Positions 8,165 through 17,964 are shown, counted from the stretch's first letter. The stretch is 64,000 bases of DNA from Cytobacillus dafuensis (GCF_007995155.1 NZ_CP042593.1:4506001-4570000); one strand, 5' to 3'. Program-made: numbers and translations. The notes: a model not told the origin generated them from the sequence alone.

Positions 8165-10540
8165 ATGCTATCTTTGATGAAGCGTATTTTTAATGAAGAT
8201 TCTGCCGAACTAAAACGTCTATATAAACATGTTACGAGTATTAATGAATTAGAGGCAAAAGTATCTAAATTAAGCGATGAAGAACTTAAGGAATCAACTC
8301 AATATTTTAAAGAAAAAATTGCATCAGGCGTATCGATATTCAATCTAAAAGAAGAGGCCTTCGCAATTGTACGCGAAGCATCCAAACGCATCCTAGGTCT
8401 TCGCCACTATGACGTACAATTGATTGGCGGTCTTGTCATGCTTGAGGGTGGCATTGCTCAAATGCAAACAGGTGAAGGAAAAACACTTGTAGCTACTCTG
8501 CCAAGCTATTTAAAGGCTTTAGAAGGCAAAGGTGTACACGTTATAACAGCAAATGAATATTTAGCTAAACGTGACCGTGAGCAGATGGGGAAAGTCCTCG
8601 AATTCCTTGGCCTAAGTGTCGGCTTGAATATTTCCCAAATCTCAGAATCTGAGAAAAAAGAAGCCTATAACGCTGATATTACATATGGAACTGGAACAGA
8701 GTTTGGCTTTGATTATTTACGAGATAACATGGTTTCCCGCATTGAAGACCAAGTGCAAAGACCATTACATTATGCAATCGTCGATGAAATCGATAGTATT
8801 TTAATAGACGAAGCAAGAACTCCTTTAATTATTGCCAGTAAATCAGATATTGCAACAGAACTCTTTCAAATTACTTCTGAAGTCATTCGGGAATTTGAAG
8901 ATGGGAATCATTATGAATTTTTCCCTGAAACGAAGCAAATTGTCTTAGCTGATAATGGCGCAGACGTATTTGAGCAAGCTTTCGGGATTGAAAATCTTTA
9001 TGATGCTGAGCATCGCGAGCTTCTTCATAATATTATGCAATCATTAAGAGCACATGTAGTCATGCGCAAAGACGTTGACTATATTGTAAAAAAAGATGTC
9101 GTTATGCTCGTCGATCAGTACACAGGAAGAATTATGGAAGGACGCACCTTCAGCGATGGTCTTCATCAAGCGATCGAAGCCAAAGAAGGCGTCACTATTA
9201 AAGAGGAAAATCAAACACAAGCATCTATTACTGTACAAAACTATTTCAGAATGTATGCTACCCTTTCTGGCATGACAGGAAGCGCGATTCCAGCAAAACA
9301 GGAGTTTTGGGAAACGTATCGTTTAGGCGTTATCGCCATTCCAACGAATAAGCCGAATGCTCGCCAGGATGATGAGCCATTAGTATATAAAGACTATGAA
9401 TCGAAAGTGAAAAAAATCGTTGAGGAAGTTAGCAAACATAATAAACTGAGTCGACCTGTTCTCATCGGAACGACATCCATTGAGCAATCTGAACGACTAT
9501 CTACTTATTTAACGAAGGATGGCATCTCACACCAAATTCTGAATGCAAAAACAGAAGAAGACGAGGCCTCTATTATTTCACAAGCAGGACAAAAGAATAA
9601 AGTCATGCTTTCAACGAATATGGCTGGACGCGGGACCGACATTTTACTAGGTGATGGTGTGAAAGAGCTTGGCGGTCTTCAAATTATCGGAACAGAAATG
9701 CATGAAAGTGCTCGTATCGACATGCAGTTAAGAGGAAGATCAGGCAGACAAGGAGATCCAGGTGCAACGCAATTCATCATTTCCATTGAAGACGATATCT
9801 TCCATAGCTATGATAAAGAGGAAATGGATAAGTGGAAGAAAAAAGTCAAGACAGATGAGCACGGCATGATTCAATCTCCAAACCCTATTAAGTTCGTTAA
9901 GAAGGTTCAGGAAACTGTAGAAAGCGCCCACTTCTCTTCAAGAAACCATCTATTAAAGCTAGATGATGTTGTTGATCAGCAAAGAAAAATTATCTATAAG
10001 AAACGCAATGACTTATTAGCAATCTCTAATTTTAATGAACTATTAAAAGAATCGTTAAACAATCATATACAAAAGCTTATCGAGAAATATTGTCCTGAAA
10101 ATGTATTAGAGGAAGATTGGTTAACTGAAAGCCTCTATGAAGAATTAACTTTAGTGTTTGGCAGCCTTTCATTCCCAGCTTCTGATATTAGGGGTGCTGA
10201 GAAGCCATTCATCCAAAAGAAAATAGATGAGCTTTATAATAACCAATTGCTTCTATTAGAAAAACTAGAAGTGAACGAGGATTTCCAAGTTCAAATCAAA
10301 AATATGTATTTACAAACATTAGATCACTCTTGGATTGTTCATATGGAATTATTGTTCGCGATGAGAGAAGATATCGGAATTCGCGGATATGGACAAGAAG
10401 ACCCATATCGTCTATACGCAGGTGAAGCTTATGATGAATTTATTCACTTCTTAGCAGAATTAGACGCTCAAATCAGTAGGCAAGCAAAACTATATATTCA
10501 GCATTTTTTGGCAGAGCAGGATATAGTAACAGTTCAATAA
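8165..10540 (+). CDS. secA2: Accessory Sec translocase ATPase SecA2
   Basis: 791 residues with full SecA architecture: Walker A MQTGEGKT near residue 100, Walker B and DEAD-like [16 protein letters not shown] near residue 207, a helicase-type motif [11 protein letters not shown], and [11 protein letters not shown]. It ends at about residue 790 without the C-terminal cysteine-rich zinc tail of housekeeping SecA, as expected for SecA2. The next gene is SlaP, its dedicated partner. In B. anthracis SecA2 and SlaP export the S-layer proteins Sap and EA1. The ATG at 8165 has TAGGAGAG about 7 bases upstream. An S-layer role here is inferred from SlaP and the nearby SbsC-type gene. Confidence 0.95.
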   Translation: MLSLMKRIFNEDSAELKRLYKHVTSINELEAKVSKLSDEELKESTQYFKEKIASGVSIFNLKEEAFAIVREASKRILGLRHYDVQLIGGLVMLEGGIAQMQTGEGKTLVATLPSYLKALEGKGVHVITANEYLAKRDREQMGKVLEFLGLSVGLNISQISESEKKEAYNADITYGTGTEFGFDYLRDNMVSRIEDQVQRPLHYAIVDEIDSILIDEARTPLIIASKSDIATELFQITSEVIREFEDGNHYEFFPETKQIVLADNGADVFEQAFGIENLYDAEHRELLHNIMQSLRAHVVMRKDVDYIVKKDVVMLVDQYTGRIMEGRTFSDGLHQAIEAKEGVTIKEENQTQASITVQNYFRMYATLSGMTGSAIPAKQEFWETYRLGVIAIPTNKPNARQDDEPLVYKDYESKVKKIVEEVSKHNKLSRPVLIGTTSIEQSERLSTYLTKDGISHQILNAKTEEDEASIISQAGQKNKVMLSTNMAGRGTDILLGDGVKELGGLQIIGTEMHESARIDMQLRGRSGRQGDPGATQFIISIEDDIFHSYDKEEMDKWKKKVKTDEHGMIQSPNPIKFVKKVQETVESAHFSSRNHLLKLDDVVDQQRKIIYKKRNDLLAISNFNELLKESLNNHIQKLIEKYCPENVLEEDWLTESLYEELTLVFGSLSFPASDIRGAEKPFIQKKIDELYNNQLLLLEKLEVNEDFQVQIKNMYLQTLDHSWIVHMELLFAMREDIGIRGYGQEDPYRLYAGEAYDEFIHFLAELDAQISRQAKLYIQHFLAEQDIVTVQ

Positions 10541-10545
10541 GTAAC

Positions 10546-10585
10546 CATTTAACGGACGATCAGCATGCTTGTCGTCCGTTAAATG
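10546..10585 (+). terminator. Hairpin after secA2
   Basis: CATTTAACGGACGA and TCGTCCGTTAAATG form a perfect 14-bp stem with a 12-base loop, five bases after the secA2 stop. No U run follows, so it may be an mRNA 3'-end stabiliser or a weak terminator between secA2 and slaP. Confidence 0.5.
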
Positions 10586-10598
10586 TGATATATCATGA

Positions 10599-10774
10599 AG
10601 TAAAACTTCCATCAGTGGGGGTTTCATCCACCACGGATGGTTAGTTGAACCAATCGGGCCTTTACGGGCAGTTGATCCCCCACTCAGGTTTCTTTGGTTC
10701 TCTCGCAACCTTGTAGCGGGGGTCTTACTGCCCGTTAATCTGCGATAAAGTGAAACTTCCATCAGTATGGGTTT
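10599..10774 (+). repeat. Two-hairpin dispersed element, copy A, with partial second left end
   Basis: The element starts GTAAAACTTCCATCAGTGGG, forms a first hairpin (CCATC-GTGG...CCAC-GATGG), then a TTAGTTGAACCAATCGGGCC spacer, then a second long hairpin bounded by ACGGGCAG and CTGCCCGT, and ends with TCTGCGATAAA at 10749. A second left end (GTGAAACTTCCATCAGT) follows at 10750-10774. Copies B (25327) and C (31632) have the same orientation. An antisense open frame of 90 codons across it is an artefact. Confidence 0.75.
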
Positions 10775-10818
10775 ACTTCTATAAAAATACTTATTTTAAA
10801 AAGGTGGCTTATTAAAAA

Positions 10819-11679
10819 ATGAACGAAATCGAAAATAATAGCAACACACCTAAAGATGAAGGAATAAAAACAACACTTTCTTATCATCCAGATTGGGATT
10901 TATCTGTCCAAGAAAAATATGTTTTTCAATTCAACCACCAAAAGTTACCTCTCCTTCAGCCAAATCAGCTATCCGTTAGCTTGATTAATTTATACGAATA
11001 TGATGAGGGATTTGTCGTAACCGCTTTTTTAAGCAGTTCATTACCGCAAGCGATCACCTTTGAAGTGATTGACCTTGTCCTTGTTAACGAAAACAATGAA
11101 CCATTAGCACGAAAAAGCTTCGAGATGGATCTATTTGGTGAGCTTCCTTCAAACACAAGCAGACCTTGGAGATTCCTATTCGAAAATGACAACAAACTAG
11201 TGGAAGAGCTTCCGAAAAAGGGCTGGAAGCTTGTATTCGAGCTAAAGAATAAGTCTGCAGACGACGCGCTTCCCCTAGATTTAGAGGACAGCTGGAAAGA
11301 AGCTTTTAGCGAGGAGCAGCTAACAAAACTAGAAAACATCGTAAAAAACCTTCCGCCTATCCGTGAAGGTGAGGTCAATTTCATGGGATTAGAAGCTAAT
11401 TTTATCTCAGGAAAAGGCTTAGCAGCAACACTATTAATTCGCAATGCCAGCAACCGCAGTATCTTTATTGAAAACCTCCCACTTGTTTTTGAGGATGCTT
11501 CCCAAGAAGTTATAGCACAAGCAGGCTTCCAACTTAATAATCTCGAAGTGAAGAGCCGAACTTGCAAGCCATGGACCTTTGTTTTCCCAGAATCGTCCGT
11601 AACAAAGGAACATTTGGATTTATCAAAATGGAGAGCTTATGTACCGCAGTCAGCTAAGGTAGATGTAAAGCAATCTTAA
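10819..11679 (+). CDS. slaP: Accessory Sec system S-layer assembly protein SlaP
   Basis: 286 residues, no signal peptide and no membrane helix, so predicted cytosolic. The protein contains two related halves (about residues 20-150 and 155-280), each ending in a RPWRFLF- or KPWTFVF-type block, matching the duplicated SLAP domain of B. anthracis SlaP. SlaP works with SecA2 to bring S-layer precursors to the SecYEG channel. It follows secA2 by 278 bp, a gap filled by a hairpin and a dispersed repeat, and is closed by a strong terminator. The ATG has an AGGTGG site about 11 bases upstream. Confidence 0.9.
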   Translation: MNEIENNSNTPKDEGIKTTLSYHPDWDLSVQEKYVFQFNHQKLPLLQPNQLSVSLINLYEYDEGFVVTAFLSSSLPQAITFEVIDLVLVNENNEPLARKSFEMDLFGELPSNTSRPWRFLFENDNKLVEELPKKGWKLVFELKNKSADDALPLDLEDSWKEAFSEEQLTKLENIVKNLPPIREGEVNFMGLEANFISGKGLAATLLIRNASNRSIFIENLPLVFEDASQEVIAQAGFQLNNLEVKSRTCKPWTFVFPESSVTKEHLDLSKWRAYVPQSAKVDVKQS

Positions 11680-11700
11680 AAGTCTAGGAAATGAAGATAA

Positions 11701-11742
11701 GTCGAAGTATAAAATCGTATGATTTTATACCTCGACTTTTTT
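11701..11742 (+). terminator. Rho-independent terminator of slaP
   Basis: GTCGAAGTATAAAATC pairs with GATTTTATACCTCGAC (one mismatch), followed by TTTTTT. Confidence 0.9.
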
Positions 11743-11754
11743 GCAATTTAGGAC

Positions 11755-12055
11755 GGTTATCAATTATGTGCTTTGGTTACCAATTATAGTAAAACTTCCT
11801 ATAGGTGTGTACCAATCTTTTGCTTTGGTTACTGCTTACGGCAACATTTCCTCTAGACAGGTACCAATCATTCGCTTTGGTTACCGCTAGACGCAATATT
11901 TCCTCTGGATGGGCAACAATCACTCACTTTGGTTACCGCTAAACGCAATATTTCCTCTGGACGGGCAACAATCACTCACTTTGGTTACCGTTAAAAGCAA
12001 TATTTCCTCTGGATGGGTATCATTCATACACTTTGGTTTCCGCTAGCAACAATAT
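11755..12055. repeat. 52-bp tandem repeat array, locus 1
   Basis: About six imperfect units with a 52-bp period; typical unit parts are CTTTGGTTACCGCT, AATATTTCCTCTGGA and GGGCAACAATCACTCA. The same family forms a second array at 19115-19482. The array fills the gap between the slaP terminator and the terminator of the convergent NlpC/P60 gene, and no open frame or promoter is evident in it. Confidence 0.85.
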
Positions 12056-12132
12056 AAAAAAGCCTGTTGGTCACATGCACAGAAAGTGATTCAACGAACG
12101 AATCATAAGTCTGTCCACATGCCCCACAGGCT
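12056..12132 (-). terminator. Terminator of the NlpC/P60 gene
   Basis: On the minus strand AGCCTGTGGGGCATG-GACAG pairs imperfectly with CTGTGCATGTGACCAACAGGCT around an inner GATTC/GAATC hairpin, followed by TTTTTT. Confidence 0.8.
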
Positions 12133-12164
12133 GGTTCAATCATATACATGATGTAGATCTTTTA

Positions 12165-12893
12165 TTAGTTTTTTGCTACTTGTGGTAGTGAATGATAGTT
12201 AATATGCGATTTCATATCGGTAATGTAAAGGTCTCCGCCTAATCCATATTGTCCACCATGATTTGAATCATATGCATAAACACGGTATTTTTCACCTGGA
12301 TTAAGTACTCTTTCAAATGTTAATTTATTATCACTATCACGTTTCCATAGATTAATAGATTTCTTTACTTCAATTACACCGACCTGGTTCTCCCTAATGT
12401 CAAGGCCTTGAAACATTCCAGCCGCTTCAGTTGCCGGAGCTTCTATATATCGCTTTGCACCATGATAGGCATTTTTCCAATAGCGTTCAGTTTCTAAATT
12501 ACTAATCTTAATTCCTTTTGTTGAATCCGCATGGATAAACTGATTATCTCCAAGATAAATACCAGAATGAGAAACTTTCCCACCACCTGTTGTATTAAAG
12601 AAGACAAGATCTCCAGGAATTAAATCTTCTTTATTAACTGCTGTACCACCAGCATATTGATCAGAGGAAATTCTTGGAAGTGAGACGTCGAATTTATCGT
12701 AAACAAATTTTAAAAATCCGGAGCAATCAAATCCACTCGTACTGTTTCCACCATATACGTATGGAATCCCGATTAATGTTTTACTATAATCAATCATTTC
12801 TTCATTTATATTTGCAGCGCTCGCTTTTTCAACTCCGAAAAAAGTTGGTAATAATAAAGCGGCTGTTATGACTACTTTCGCTATTCTTTTCAT
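12165..12893 (-). CDS. Secreted NlpC/P60 peptidoglycan endopeptidase with C-terminal YWDG/LWKR-type module
   Basis: 242 residues. A signal peptide (MKRIAKVVITAALLLPTFFG, cleavage near KASA) is followed by an NlpC/P60 domain with catalytic Cys in TSGFDCSGF (about residue 56), His in KVSHSGIYLG (about 109) and a further His in QFIHAD. This family cleaves D-gamma-glutamyl-diaminopimelate bonds in peptidoglycan. The last ~75 residues hold a module (INLWKRD, NPGEKYRVYAYD, GGQYGLGGDLYIT) shared with four other secreted proteins in the window; it lacks the usual YWDG opening. The start has AGGAGG seven bases upstream. It is convergent with slaP and has its own terminator. Confidence 0.9.
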   Translation of the reverse strand: MKRIAKVVITAALLLPTFFGVEKASAANINEEMIDYSKTLIGIPYVYGGNSTSGFDCSGFLKFVYDKFDVSLPRISSDQYAGGTAVNKEDLIPGDLVFFNTTGGGKVSHSGIYLGDNQFIHADSTKGIKISNLETERYWKNAYHGAKRYIEAPATEAAGMFQGLDIRENQVGVIEVKKSINLWKRDSDNKLTFERVLNPGEKYRVYAYDSNHGGQYGLGGDLYITDMKSHINYHSLPQVAKN

Positions 12894-13474
12894 CTTATCC
12901 TCCTGAAAATTAGAAAAATGTCATAATTTATCGTTTATACGTTTATTTTACATTATTTTCAGGTAATTTTTCATTTCAATTCTATTAAATTATACGGTGT
13001 TATATTACATTAATGTTACAAATGGCCTAATTCACTAGATTTTAGATAGTCTTCCACCCCAAAAGTCATGAGATTTTCGGAGGGGAAGGAATTCAGCATC
13101 TTTGCCGATTAATTCAAGAAACAATTCGCTTCCACTATAGTATCCTCACACCCGTATAACGCCCATATGTAGAATATCTAAATGGAATGCCGGGCTTTTT
13201 ACAGTTTGCTACATGTAAACATCATTCATCACACGAGTATTCTTCAATGCAACTTCATTTATTGCTTTAGCCCTGTCGATTCTATTGAAGGCAGATGATA
13301 AGATAGATCAGCAATTAAGTAGAAAGGGCAATGAAAAAACACCTATCATTTCGGTCTAATATCTCTGTATATGCTGTTGCACATTATCATCCGACTACAA
13401 CATAAAAAAAGCCAACAGTAACTGCTGACTTCACCAATTTTTATTATACTAAAGCCCCCGGTAGTTCAAAAAGA
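12894..13474. other. Intergenic stretch with a probable gene remnant
   Basis: 581 bases without an intact gene. On the minus strand 13209-13307 holds a 32-codon open tail ending in KAINEVALKNTRVMNDVYM and a stop, which reads like the C-terminus of a decayed protein; I do not recognise the family. The AT-rich part next to 12893 would hold the promoter of the NlpC/P60 gene, but I see no convincing -35/-10 pair. Confidence 0.35.
13404..13429 (-). terminator. Terminator of the GNAT gene
   Basis: On the minus strand GTCAGCAG pairs with CTGTTGGC (including G-U pairs) around a short TTA loop, followed by a run of seven T. Confidence 0.8.
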
Positions 13475-13990
13475 CTAAACTCTAATGGTCAAAGTATAAT
13501 AAACAAAATTTAACTTCTTACCATTCATTTCGAATTCTTCACTACTAGTAGCTACTCTCTCAAATCCATTTTTCTCTAAAACTTTTTGAGATGCAATGTT
13601 ATTAGTGGTTGTTTTCGCTTTAATCTGTACTATGTCATTGTCAGGAATTGTTTCTAATAACAATTTTAATGCTATATTTGCAAAACCTTTTCCAGTATGT
13701 ACTTGCCCCACTCTATAACCGAGATGGCCGATTTTTTGAGATTTATCAATATCTACTAGATTTATTCTTCCCAGAATTGAATGATCTTTATCTTTAATTA
13801 AATAGAAATAAGAAATTCCTTGAGCTTGTTCTTCCAGTAAGTCTTCATATCTTTTTTTAAAAATCTCAGGATTATAGTAGTCGTCTCCACGGGTCGGTAC
13901 CATTTCTTCGAAAAAAGTTCTGTTTTCGAGTTCGAAAATATACAAATTTTCCGCATCTGTGGCTTGTAGTTTTTCAATATATACTTCCAT
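13475..13990 (-). CDS. GNAT-family N-acetyltransferase, RimJ/RimL-like
   Basis: 171 residues with the GNAT fold: ILGRINLVDIDKSQKIGHLG, then the acetyl-CoA loop YRVGQVHTGKGFANIALKLL and the late helix ASQKVLEKNGFERVA. Proteins of this branch acetylate ribosomal protein N-termini, amino acids or small amines; the substrate here is unknown. The ATG at 13990 is supported by GGTGG nine bases upstream; an in-frame TTG two codons earlier is less likely. It is a single gene with its own terminator and no clear link to its neighbours. Confidence 0.85.
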   Translation of the reverse strand: MEVYIEKLQATDAENLYIFELENRTFFEEMVPTRGDDYYNPEIFKKRYEDLLEEQAQGISYFYLIKDKDHSILGRINLVDIDKSQKIGHLGYRVGQVHTGKGFANIALKLLLETIPDNDIVQIKAKTTTNNIASQKVLEKNGFERVATSSEEFEMNGKKLNFVYYTLTIRV

Positions 13991-14147
13991 GCGCAATAGC
14001 CACCATCCAATAACTGCATTTACTCAATGGTACCATAATCACCCAGTTAATGGAGTCTCGTATTTATTATGACTTTCCGTCTTTGTAACCAATCACCGCC
14101 ACCAACATTATACTTGCCGCCGTGCCATGACTTTTTCTCTATAACGG

Positions 14148-14180
14148 AAAAAACCTTCTTAATAGATTTTTAAGAAGGTT
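14148..14180 (-). terminator. Terminator overlapping the stop of the 135-residue gene
   Basis: On the minus strand AACCTTCTTAA and TTAAGAAGGTT form a perfect 11-bp stem followed by TTTTTT. The stem begins at the stop codon of the gene. Confidence 0.88.
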
Positions 14181-14587
14181 TAGGAGAAGTCAGGCCAATT
14201 TTTTTGGTATTGGTCTCCTTTTATTTTTCCAAGTGTTTTATATCGGAAAGGCATTAAATCACTTGCTTCTTTATCAATAAATTCCAGAGCTAGTTGTAAA
14301 GGAATAAGATGAAATTGATCCTCTGCTTCTGAAATAAAGAATGCATCCTTAATTTTTCCACTCTTCTTCGTATCAATTAATAAAAAAGCAGGATAATAAC
14401 TGCCATCATTAGCTTCGAGAATCGCCTTTGCCGTAACAAACCCTTTCGGCTCTTGCTCAATATCATCATTTGCTGTTTTATCTAAAGTTTTTTGAGCCCA
14501 GCCTTGCCTCTTATAACCCCCAATAATTTTGGGAGGCTCTTTTTCAAACTGTTTCTTAATTTGATCATATTTAGAACTTGATGACAT
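14180..14587 (-). CDS. Conserved-looking hypothetical cytosolic protein, 135 residues
   Basis: I do not recognise a family. There is no signal peptide or membrane helix. The N-terminus is polar (SSSSKYDQIKKQFEKEPPK) and the rest alternates strands and charged loops, with YYPAFLLIDTKKSGK and a C-terminal NWPDFS. The start has a plausible GGAGGGAAAAG site just upstream and the gene ends in a strong terminator, which supports expression as a single unit. Confidence 0.6.
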   Translation of the reverse strand: MSSSSKYDQIKKQFEKEPPKIIGGYKRQGWAQKTLDKTANDDIEQEPKGFVTAKAILEANDGSYYPAFLLIDTKKSGKIKDAFFISEAEDQFHLIPLQLALEFIDKEASDLMPFRYKTLGKIKGDQYQKNWPDFS

Positions 14588-15087
14588 TCTTTTCCCTCCA
14601 ACGAAAAGGGTCTATAAAGATTTATCCTACAAAAAAGGAACTAAAATAGGACTGCATGTATTAGCGTATCATATCATAAATGACAAATCAAACCAATGCC
14701 TAAAACATTTTTTAGTATTAGAAAAACTTGGCGAATGCCTTAGTTTTACTTACGCGATCTTATTAGCAGATATTTAATTGAAAAAGCATTTTACTTTAGT
14801 ACGTTAATAAACTTAAACTTTCCTTTTAGCTTAGAAAAGCTTTGCGCTCACCAAGTCCTTCCGGTGAATGCCTTAGCTTAATTAAGGCGATCTTTTTTAA
14901 AAGAAGCTTAATCAAAACTTCACTTGCACTATAATAACATAAATTTCATTAGCTAACATGCTTGTCTTATTTCTGTAATACGTTTGTATGGGAAAATTAA
15001 CATTCCGATTTCATTGGCTGATAATTACATAAATTCGGCTGTTATTTACTTAAGTTTGGCTAATTAAAGCTAGAAAAGGATTTCAAT
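14588..15087. repeat. Intergenic stretch with two TTAGAAAA dispersed repeats
   Basis: No gene seen. Two copies of the dispersed repeat lie at 14718-14774 (TTAGAAAAACTTGGCGAATG, TATTAGCAGATATT tail) and 14831-14930 (TTAGAAAAGCTTTGCG, CCAAGTCC, GGTGAATGCCTTAG). A single GGCTGATAATTACATAAATT unit at 15019, followed by a TTCGGCTGTTA variant, resembles the 21-bp repeats of 26.9 kb. Confidence 0.55.
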
Positions 15088-15176
15088 AAAAAAGGGTCTG
15101 TAATCCCTCGATGATCTAAAAACCGAAGGCAATATTTGCTTACGATTTTTTATCATTGAGGCATTAGACCCTTTTA
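15088..15176 (-). terminator. Terminator of the phosphodiester glycosidase gene
   Basis: On the minus strand AAAGGGTCT-ATGCCTC-ATGAT pairs with ATCATCGAGG-AT-CAGACCCTT around an inner TCG-rich loop, followed by TTTTTT. Confidence 0.8.
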
Positions 15177-15187
15177 CTTTGAGACAA

Positions 15188-17674
15188 TTATTTGTATACT
15201 GCTTGAATTTGATCAATATAAATGACGCCGCTGTTTTTATTGGAGTCATTTGTTTCCATATAGCGGACTGGGACGTCGATTCTTAATGGTGTTTTCAGTC
15301 CTTGAGGCAGGCTTGCTTCAACGTACTTCCAACCGGTCCAATCAAGATTCTTCGTGAAATCAAGCTGAATGTCCTGATTATTTCCATCCTTCAGCTGCAT
15401 TCTTAACCAATGCCCTTTGCCATCTCCGTAAACCCACATGCCGATTTTCTTCGGAGAGCCTTTTATTGCAAGTGGATTAACGGTATCAATATAAGCACCA
15501 GATGTTCCTGTTGTACCAGTGAAATCATAGCTGAGCTTGATTGAATGCTTTCCTGTTTTACTAATTGCAGGGTCATGTTCAATTTTTACACTCTTATATC
15601 TTGCACCTGAAGCTTTGTAATTTGTAATGCCGCTTTCAAATCCTTCAAGTAGGATCGGCTCAGGTGTGCCAACTGTAACATTTATTTTTGCAGATACTTT
15701 TCCGTGCGAAACTGTAATGACGCCTGTTCCATTCGCTGCACCTGCTTTAAATTCACCTTTATTGTTAATCGTTCCAATATTCGGCGTGACACTCCATTTG
15801 AATAAAGAAGGATCCGTAATAATTGTCTTTCCTTTATAAATTCCTTTTGGCAGAATTTTATAAACGTTATTTTTCTCAACGATAATATCCTTTTCATCTA
15901 CTTGAATACTATCTAGAGAATTGATAATACTAAGCTTAACCTTGCTGCTAAGATTTCCAGCTGAAACCGCTACCTCGCTGTTACTTAATGCTGTTGAAAC
16001 CGTATAGCTGCCGTCTGCATTTTTCTTTAAGGCCGGTGAACTAAACGTAATAGGCTGTGTAACTGGCACTGCATTATAGAACATGTCCATACCTTTTACG
16101 GTAATGCCTAAATCCTTATATGTAGCTCCAGCAAAAAGCGTAATTTCTGCAGGCTTCACAACAAGCTGTTGAAGAGGACCTTTCATCCATTGACTAATAA
16201 ATAATAATGAATTTGCTACGGCACGTTCCTTACCATCAGATGGCTTATTAATGACAGAAACCTTGTCATCCCCATTATCTCTTGTAACCATCGTCGAAGA
16301 TCCGCCGCCATCAAACGTAAAGGCATTAATAGCACCAAGATCCTTCATAACAGAAGCCATTTCAGGTAATGTTAGCCCTACGCTATGACTGCTTTGACGT
16401 CCATCAACAACAGCAGTGACAACGCTGCCATCCGCTTTAATTCCAATCGCAGATCTTGGATGAACACCAGGAACGTCCTGATTAACGATAGAGCCATTTT
16501 TCACAAGATGATAACGCCCGCTGATTGCTTCCACGACTTGATTCCATTCGCTTTGGGCAAATTCCGCTTTAACCTCTACTTTGTCGCCTTCCTGAATCGT
16601 ATGTAAAAAATCGCTGGCAAAATTATGTCCTGATAAGACAAATTCACCACTATTTAATGATTCATTCCCTACATTGCTTGCAACCTTTACAACAGTACCT
16701 GTTAAGACACTATGTCCGTTCAACTGACCAGAATCGATTTTGACAACAACCTCTGTGCCAAGCTCATTTGTTCTTGTTGAGCTAGCAAATTCTGGCGTAT
16801 AAAGAACAAGATGATTAGCTGAACGAGTGCGGTTGACGGTATCAATTTTATATGGTTCTTGTCCGTTCACTTGGACCGATAATTTTAATTCAGGACTTCC
16901 GATGAGAGGCTTCCCATCCTTTGTAACACCAAATACAGCTAATTGATCCAAAGGAGTTTGACTTGTTGTGAGAATATTTCCTTTTTGAATCATCAAATCA
17001 ATGGGATGGCCATTTTTATCAAAATAATCTCCATTGATACCAGCCACAACATGCTTGTCCCCAGTCTGTGCACCATTTGCTTGATTCTTAACTGTTTCAA
17101 AGCCGAATAATTGATCATTTGCTAATGCTGTTTCTAAGCTGATCTTTTCTGTTTTTCCATCATATTCAACGGTAAAAATTTTCTGCTTTCCTCGATTGCT
17201 ATCAACTGAAAGCTGAGTTTCCGTAACACCAGGGGCCAATTTCTTCGATTGCTGCTGAGTTACTTTCCCGATCGATAAATTGCCGATTGGCTTCGTTGTG
17301 CCGCCACCGCCGCCATAGGCAGCTTCTAGTTCAGCAAGTTTTTTCTTAGAAGGTGTTCGATAATCGACATAACCTTCCATTTTCGTAATATAATAGCCGC
17401 CGCCAAGTCCGTACTGACCGCCATATAGATTGTCATAACGATAGACTCGATATTGCTCACCAGGCTTTAATACACGTTCGAAAACTAGCTTATTTCCTTC
17501 TCTTTTCCATAGATTAATAGGCTTAATCACTTTAATTTTTCCTACTTGCCCTTTTACCATTAGCAGACCGTCCCAATACACTTTCGGTTCGCTTGCTTGA
17601 GCTTGAGCAGGTGAGTAAAGTCCAAAAATCAATGCTGCAATGACTACTACATTAATAAACCATTTTTTACTCAT
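15188..17674 (-). CDS. Secreted phosphodiester glycosidase-domain protein with N-terminal YWDG/LWKR module and C-terminal CBM-like domain
   Basis: 828 residues. Signal peptide about 1-27 (MSKKWFINVVVIAALIFG...AQA). Residues about 30-120 are the shared module (KVYWDGLLM, INLWKRE, GGQYGLGGGYYI, TPSKKKL), then a glycine-rich linker. Residues about 140-490 match the phosphodiester glycosidase (NAGPA) family: HPRSAIGIKADG, VVDGRQSSHSVGLTL and AFTFDGGGSSTMV. The middle has Ig-like bacterial domains (LSIINSLDSIQVDE). The last ~150 residues resemble a carbohydrate-binding module (GKHSIKLSYDF, IGMWVYGDGKGHWLRMQL). Family members remove phosphodiester-linked sugars from glycans; a wall-polymer substrate is inferred. 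The start has GGAGAGGGAAA just upstream. Confidence 0.85.
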   Translation of the reverse strand: MSKKWFINVVVIAALIFGLYSPAQAQASEPKVYWDGLLMVKGQVGKIKVIKPINLWKREGNKLVFERVLKPGEQYRVYRYDNLYGGQYGLGGGYYITKMEGYVDYRTPSKKKLAELEAAYGGGGGTTKPIGNLSIGKVTQQQSKKLAPGVTETQLSVDSNRGKQKIFTVEYDGKTEKISLETALANDQLFGFETVKNQANGAQTGDKHVVAGINGDYFDKNGHPIDLMIQKGNILTTSQTPLDQLAVFGVTKDGKPLIGSPELKLSVQVNGQEPYKIDTVNRTRSANHLVLYTPEFASSTRTNELGTEVVVKIDSGQLNGHSVLTGTVVKVASNVGNESLNSGEFVLSGHNFASDFLHTIQEGDKVEVKAEFAQSEWNQVVEAISGRYHLVKNGSIVNQDVPGVHPRSAIGIKADGSVVTAVVDGRQSSHSVGLTLPEMASVMKDLGAINAFTFDGGGSSTMVTRDNGDDKVSVINKPSDGKERAVANSLLFISQWMKGPLQQLVVKPAEITLFAGATYKDLGITVKGMDMFYNAVPVTQPITFSSPALKKNADGSYTVSTALSNSEVAVSAGNLSSKVKLSIINSLDSIQVDEKDIIVEKNNVYKILPKGIYKGKTIITDPSLFKWSVTPNIGTINNKGEFKAGAANGTGVITVSHGKVSAKINVTVGTPEPILLEGFESGITNYKASGARYKSVKIEHDPAISKTGKHSIKLSYDFTGTTGTSGAYIDTVNPLAIKGSPKKIGMWVYGDGKGHWLRMQLKDGNNQDIQLDFTKNLDWTGWKYVEASLPQGLKTPLRIDVPVRYMETNDSNKNSGVIYIDQIQAVYK

Positions 17675-17964
17675 TTTCCCTCTCCTTCTTTATACTATTC
17701 TATTATTATATGACATTTTCCCAAAAAATTGGACAAATAACTCTATAAAACGACTATTTGACTATAATAATCGTGAATTTTCTACTTTATTTTCGGGTAG
17801 CATTGTTTTTTAAAAGTAAAGCTAGGTCTTAGGAAGATTAAACAACTCTATGTGTAGTAGTTAGGAGGGAATATTTTTCTAGTAAAATTTAATCGAGGAA
17901 GTTGAAAATAAAGGTGCTTTTTTGACGATATCGTTTACATTTCTAAGGAATTTAGCCATTCAAA
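17675..17964. other. Intergenic stretch, nothing recognised
   Basis: About 290 bases, AT-rich, between the glycosidase gene and the terminator of the metallopeptidase gene. A TATAATAATAG sequence lies on the minus strand near 17700-17710 and may be the -10 of the glycosidase promoter, but no good -35 is spaced correctly. Confidence 0.3.

Noticed and set aside
10599..10749. Bacillaceae-1 type RNA
   Set aside because: The terminal loops do not show the RUCCU sequence described for that motif.
10490..10762. 90-codon minus-strand frame after secA2
   Set aside because: It lies in the dispersed two-hairpin element and the secA2 end, with no ribosome site.
10965..11567. 200-codon minus-strand frame opposite slaP
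   Set aside because: Ser-rich shadow of slaP; SlaP itself has a recognisable duplicated domain and a terminator.
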